Below, one piece after another: positions 17,224 to 17,665 of a stretch of DNA of 17,665 bases. Source of the DNA: Funneliformis mosseae (Eukaryota > Glomeromycota > Glomeromycetes > Glomerales > Glomeraceae); contig CAJVPP010001827.1 in assembly GCA_910592005.1 (NCBI GenBank), positions 1-17,665 on the forward strand. The letters run 5' to 3'. Positions within the stretch are counted from its first letter, which is position 1, and each line of letters opens with the position of its first letter. Made by a program: the position numbers and the translations under genes. The notes below the pieces were generated by a model. It made no database searches and was not told where the DNA came from. It was given only the letters and a program-made list of their open reading frames with translations.

Positions 17224-17665
17224 TAATGCTTCAAACAGTTCAGTTCGGTCTGGATTATAGGCCAATCTGAAACCGATCTGAAAATTTCGATTCGGTTCAG
17301 TTCAGATTATAAATCCTAAAAATGCCAATCCGAAACTGAACTGAACCGTAAACTGGTAAAAATCCAAACCGAACCGAAAATTTCAGATTAATCTGAAATT
17401 TCGGATCATTTGGAATGATCCTTTTATCGTTCTTTTGGAACGATAACTTCAATCGTTCTAAATGAACGATTTTTTTATCGTTCGTTCAGAACGATAACTT
17501 CAATCGTTCCAAATGAATGATTTTTTTATCGTTCGTTTAGAACGATAACTTCAATCGTTTCAAACGAACGATTCTTTTATCGTTCGTTTAGAATGATAAT
17601 TTAATCGTTCCAAATGAACGATTTTTTTATCGTTCGTTTGAAACAATAACTTCAATCGTTCCAAT
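17224..17665. mobile_element. hAT-like / foldback element, copy 2, cut by the window end
   Basis: From TAATGCTTCAAACAGTTCAG this repeats the left arm of the element at 13174 almost base for base (shared GATTATAGGCCAATCTGAAA and TCCTAAAAATGCCAATCC), then enters the same minisatellite. Most differences between the copies are C/T or G/A, and this copy keeps the C or G far more often. Its left flank is GATAAGTT (17216-17223). The partner duplication lies beyond the window. It sits at the upstream end of the Helitron gene. Confidence 0.85.
17404..17665. repeat. Palindromic minisatellite array in copy 2, about five units seen
   Basis: Units are about 50-51 bp, for example AACGATAACTTCAATCGTTC followed by an AT-rich linker and ATCGTTCGTT. 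CpG is retained in most words (AACGAT, ATCGTT), unlike copy 1. The array continues past the window edge. Confidence 0.88.

Noticed and set aside
17085..17270. Plus-strand hydrophobic open frame of 61 codons
   Set aside because: It is antisense to the Gln-rich Helitron N-terminus and runs across the boundary into the second hAT-like element, so it is a composite shadow.

Overview
The window is about three-quarters A+T. It looks like eukaryotic, most likely fungal, nuclear DNA made almost entirely of decayed, nested transposable elements. Short GT-AG introns and the repeat families present (a PIF1 Helitron, a Ty3 polyprotein, Tc1 elements and an intron-bearing DDE-like gene family) resemble those I know from arbuscular mycorrhizal fungi (Glomeromycotina). 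That placement rests on remembered protein families, not on a search. No intact bacterial gene, tRNA, rRNA or CRISPR array was seen, and no open frame above about 90 codons is the intact gene of a recognised family.

Layout. 1-1017: AT-rich, nothing recognised. 1020-2317: a complete but dead Tc1/mariner element with inverted ends and TA target duplications. 2320-3211: AT-rich, with a possible small inverted-repeat element at 2471-2660. 3212-3832: a small secreted-protein gene with two introns, Kre9/Knh1-like in feel, carrying two in-frame TAA codons and a one-base phase problem. 3833-5424: AT-rich, with a microsatellite and short palindromes. 5425-7735: plus-strand Ty3/gypsy fragment (reverse transcriptase, RNase H, zinc-finger-like spacer, integrase), itself carrying an insertion of about 155 bp. 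7997-10740: minus-strand, multi-exon DDE-like gene of a repeated family, split by an internally deleted Tc1 element at 8983-9526. 10741-11372: spacer. 11373 to about 17223: minus-strand Helitron Rep-helicase gene, split at 13174-14696 by a non-autonomous hAT-like or foldback element with a palindromic minisatellite core. A second copy of that element starts at 17224 and runs off the window.

One process ties the window together. Nearly all diagnosable damage is C-to-T or G-to-A. Gln codons have become TAA/TAG, Trp codons TAG or TGA, Arg codons TGA. Catalytic residues were lost the same way: Helitron HUH His to Tyr, Walker A Gly to Arg/Ser, Walker B Asp-Glu to Asn-Lys, Tc1 Glu to Lys, RNase H Asp to Asn. 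Mismatches between paired terminal repeats and target duplications are also mostly transitions. This points to RIP-like or methylation-driven mutation of repeats. It also argues against a reassigned genetic code, because TAG sits at both Gln and Trp positions.

The most distinctive object is the palindromic-minisatellite element. Two copies of different apparent age lie in or beside the same Helitron. An imperfect 8-bp target duplication and alignable terminal repeats allow its ends to be placed.
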